DNA from: Oscillospiraceae bacterium
GTDB taxonomy: Bacteria > Bacillota > Clostridia > Oscillospirales > Oscillospiraceae
NCBI GenBank assembly: GCA_017480395.1
Contig: JAFVAS010000083.1
Coordinates: forward strand, 1 to 6,486
Direction of reading: 5' to 3'
DNA length: 6,486 nt
How positions within the stretch are numbered: position 1 is the stretch's first letter; each line of letters starts with the position of its first letter. Positions 5,600 through 6,486 of this stretch are shown here, one piece after another. The notes beneath the pieces are model-generated. The model had not been told where the DNA came from, ran no database searches, and saw only the letters and a program-made list of their open reading frames with translations. Position numbers and translations under genes: made by a program.

Positions 5600-6486
5600 T
5601 TCGTCTCCTCAGCTTTGCGATAAAGAAGCCATCACACCCGTGGGTCTGCGGCCAGAGGGTAATCATTCCGCCGCAGGTCCCCATTTCGCCCGGCATGGAA
5701 AACGGCTCCAGCGCAAAGTCCGCATTCTTGTCCAGGAAAGCGCCTACCACCGCGCCGTTCTCCCGGGAGAGCACGGTGCAGGTGGAGTACAGCAGGACGC
5801 CGCCCGGCCTGACATAGCGGGCAGCATTGCACAAAATGTCCAGCTGAATTTTGGGCAGACAGGCCAGCTCCTCCACGTCTTTATCGCGAATATCCGGCTT
5901 CTTTCGGATGATGCCAAGCCCGGAGCAGGGCACGTCGGCCAGTACAGCATCAAAAGAATTCTGCCACTCTGGCCGGAACTGTCTGGCGTCAGCCGCCTGG
6001 GTGCGGATGATATCCAGCCCCAGCCGATTTGCACCGGACTGAATACGCGTCAGTTTTTTCTCCTGGATATCGCAGGAGAGAATCTCCCCCCGATTCTCCA
6101 TTTGAATCGCGGCGGCGAAGGATTTCCCCCCCGGCGCGGCACAGGCGTCCAGGACGCGATCCCCGGGCTGAACGTCGGAGAGCAGGGCGGCCAGCTTCGC
6201 GGCGCTGTCCTGAATATAGCACTCCCCCGCTTGAAACGCGGCAAGGCGCTCCAAATCGCCGCTTCCCTTCACCAATAGGCAGTCCGGCATCCAGGGATGG
6301 GCCGTCACCTCCGCGCCGGAATCGGCCAGGGATCGGGCGAGAGCATCAACATCCGTTTTCAATGTGTTGACCTGTACGGTCAGTTCCGCCGGCTGATTGT
6401 TGCATTGCAGCCAGCGCTCCAGCTCCTCCAGGGGCAGCTCCCCCTCCATCAGACGAAGCAGCGGCAAGGGGTGGCTATATCGGATC
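5592..6486 (-). CDS. rsmB: 16S rRNA (cytosine-967 C5)-methyltransferase RsmB, 5' end outside window
   Basis: A SAM-dependent enzyme that methylates C967 of 16S rRNA. The visible part is 297 residues, beginning IRYSHPLPLL at the window edge. That matches the conserved RsmB stretch linking the N-terminal NusB-like RNA-binding domain to the catalytic half, so about 130-150 residues are missing upstream. The TTG at 6467 is an internal codon, not the start. Catalytic motifs, numbered from the first visible residue, are IQDSAAKL (91-98), SAM-binding DACAAPGGKS (113-122), D139 and D166 in the SAM pocket, DVPCSG (184-189) with C187, and YSTCT with C236, the expected nucleophile. The C-terminus carries TLWPQTHGCDGFFIAK, typical of this family. 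It overlaps rlmN by 8 nt. In relatives fmt lies directly upstream. Confidence 0.96.
   Translation of the reverse strand, partial: IRYSHPLPLLRLMEGELPLEELERWLQCNNQPAELTVQVNTLKTDVDALARSLADSGAEVTAHPWMPDCLLVKGSGDLERLAAFQAGECYIQDSAAKLAALLSDVQPGDRVLDACAAPGGKSFAAAIQMENRGEILSCDIQEKKLTRIQSGANRLGLDIIRTQAADARQFRPEWQNSFDAVLADVPCSGLGIIRKKPDIRDKDVEELACLPKIQLDILCNAARYVRPGGVLLYSTCTVLSRENGAVVGAFLDKNADFALEPFSMPGEMGTCGGMITLWPQTHGCDGFFIAKLRRRNG
5605..5610 (-). promoter_or_regulatory. Shine-Dalgarno of rlmN
   Basis: GAGGAG on the minus strand lies within the last codons of rsmB and ends 5 nt before the rlmN ATG at 5599. It supports that ATG and the 8-nt gene overlap. Confidence 0.7.

Noticed and set aside
5331..6278. 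A 315-codon plus-strand open frame opposite rsmB and rlmN
   Set aside because: Same cause. It crosses the border of two well-supported minus-strand genes and shows no domain.
1..6486. A wholly new defence, mobile or biosynthetic system
   Set aside because: All bases except the last 165 belong to a conserved housekeeping block with intact motifs. I see no transposase, integrase, CRISPR repeats, toxin-antitoxin pair or attachment site.

Overview
The window is a GC-rich stretch of a Firmicutes genome. Gene order and protein style point to a Clostridia member, most likely an Oscillospiraceae-type gut bacterium (inference). Every gene I can support lies on the minus strand. Read in the direction of transcription, from high to low coordinates, the order is rsmB (5' end outside the window), rlmN, stp/prpC, prkC, rsgA, thiN, then a hairpin, then the start of a small membrane-peptide ORF that leaves the window at base 1. 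This is the conserved Firmicutes block known from Bacillus subtilis as fmt-rsmB-rlmN-prpC-prkC-rsgA-rpe-thiN, but rpe is absent here.

The genes are packed like one operon. rsmB overlaps rlmN by 8 nt. rlmN and stp are 13 nt apart if stp uses the TTG start I prefer. stp and prkC are 14 nt apart. prkC and rsgA share one base (TAATG). rsgA and thiN overlap by 4 nt (TTGA) with the preferred TTG start. A good sigma-A-type promoter candidate sits inside rlmN in an AT-rich patch with unusual codon choice. It could give stp-prkC-rsgA-thiN a transcript of their own.

Functionally, rsmB and rlmN modify rRNA (16S C967 and 23S A2503), rsgA is a GTPase for 30S maturation, stp and prkC are a reversible Ser/Thr phosphorylation pair that senses the cell wall, and thiN makes thiamine diphosphate. 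The block links ribosome maturation to a cell-envelope kinase. RsgA is a known PrkC substrate in B. subtilis.

The least ordinary region is the last 165 bases. About 23 nt after thiN there is a 17-bp hairpin with one bulged base. Its 3' arm contains the only plausible Shine-Dalgarno sequence of a downstream small CxxC membrane-peptide ORF. Neither side has a strong T-tract, so the hairpin could be a weak terminator, a translation switch, or both. A C-terminal extracellular domain on PrkC, beyond its PASTA repeats, is the other point worth a look. I see no mobile element, CRISPR array, tRNA or rRNA, and no clear sign of a wholly new defence or metabolic system.
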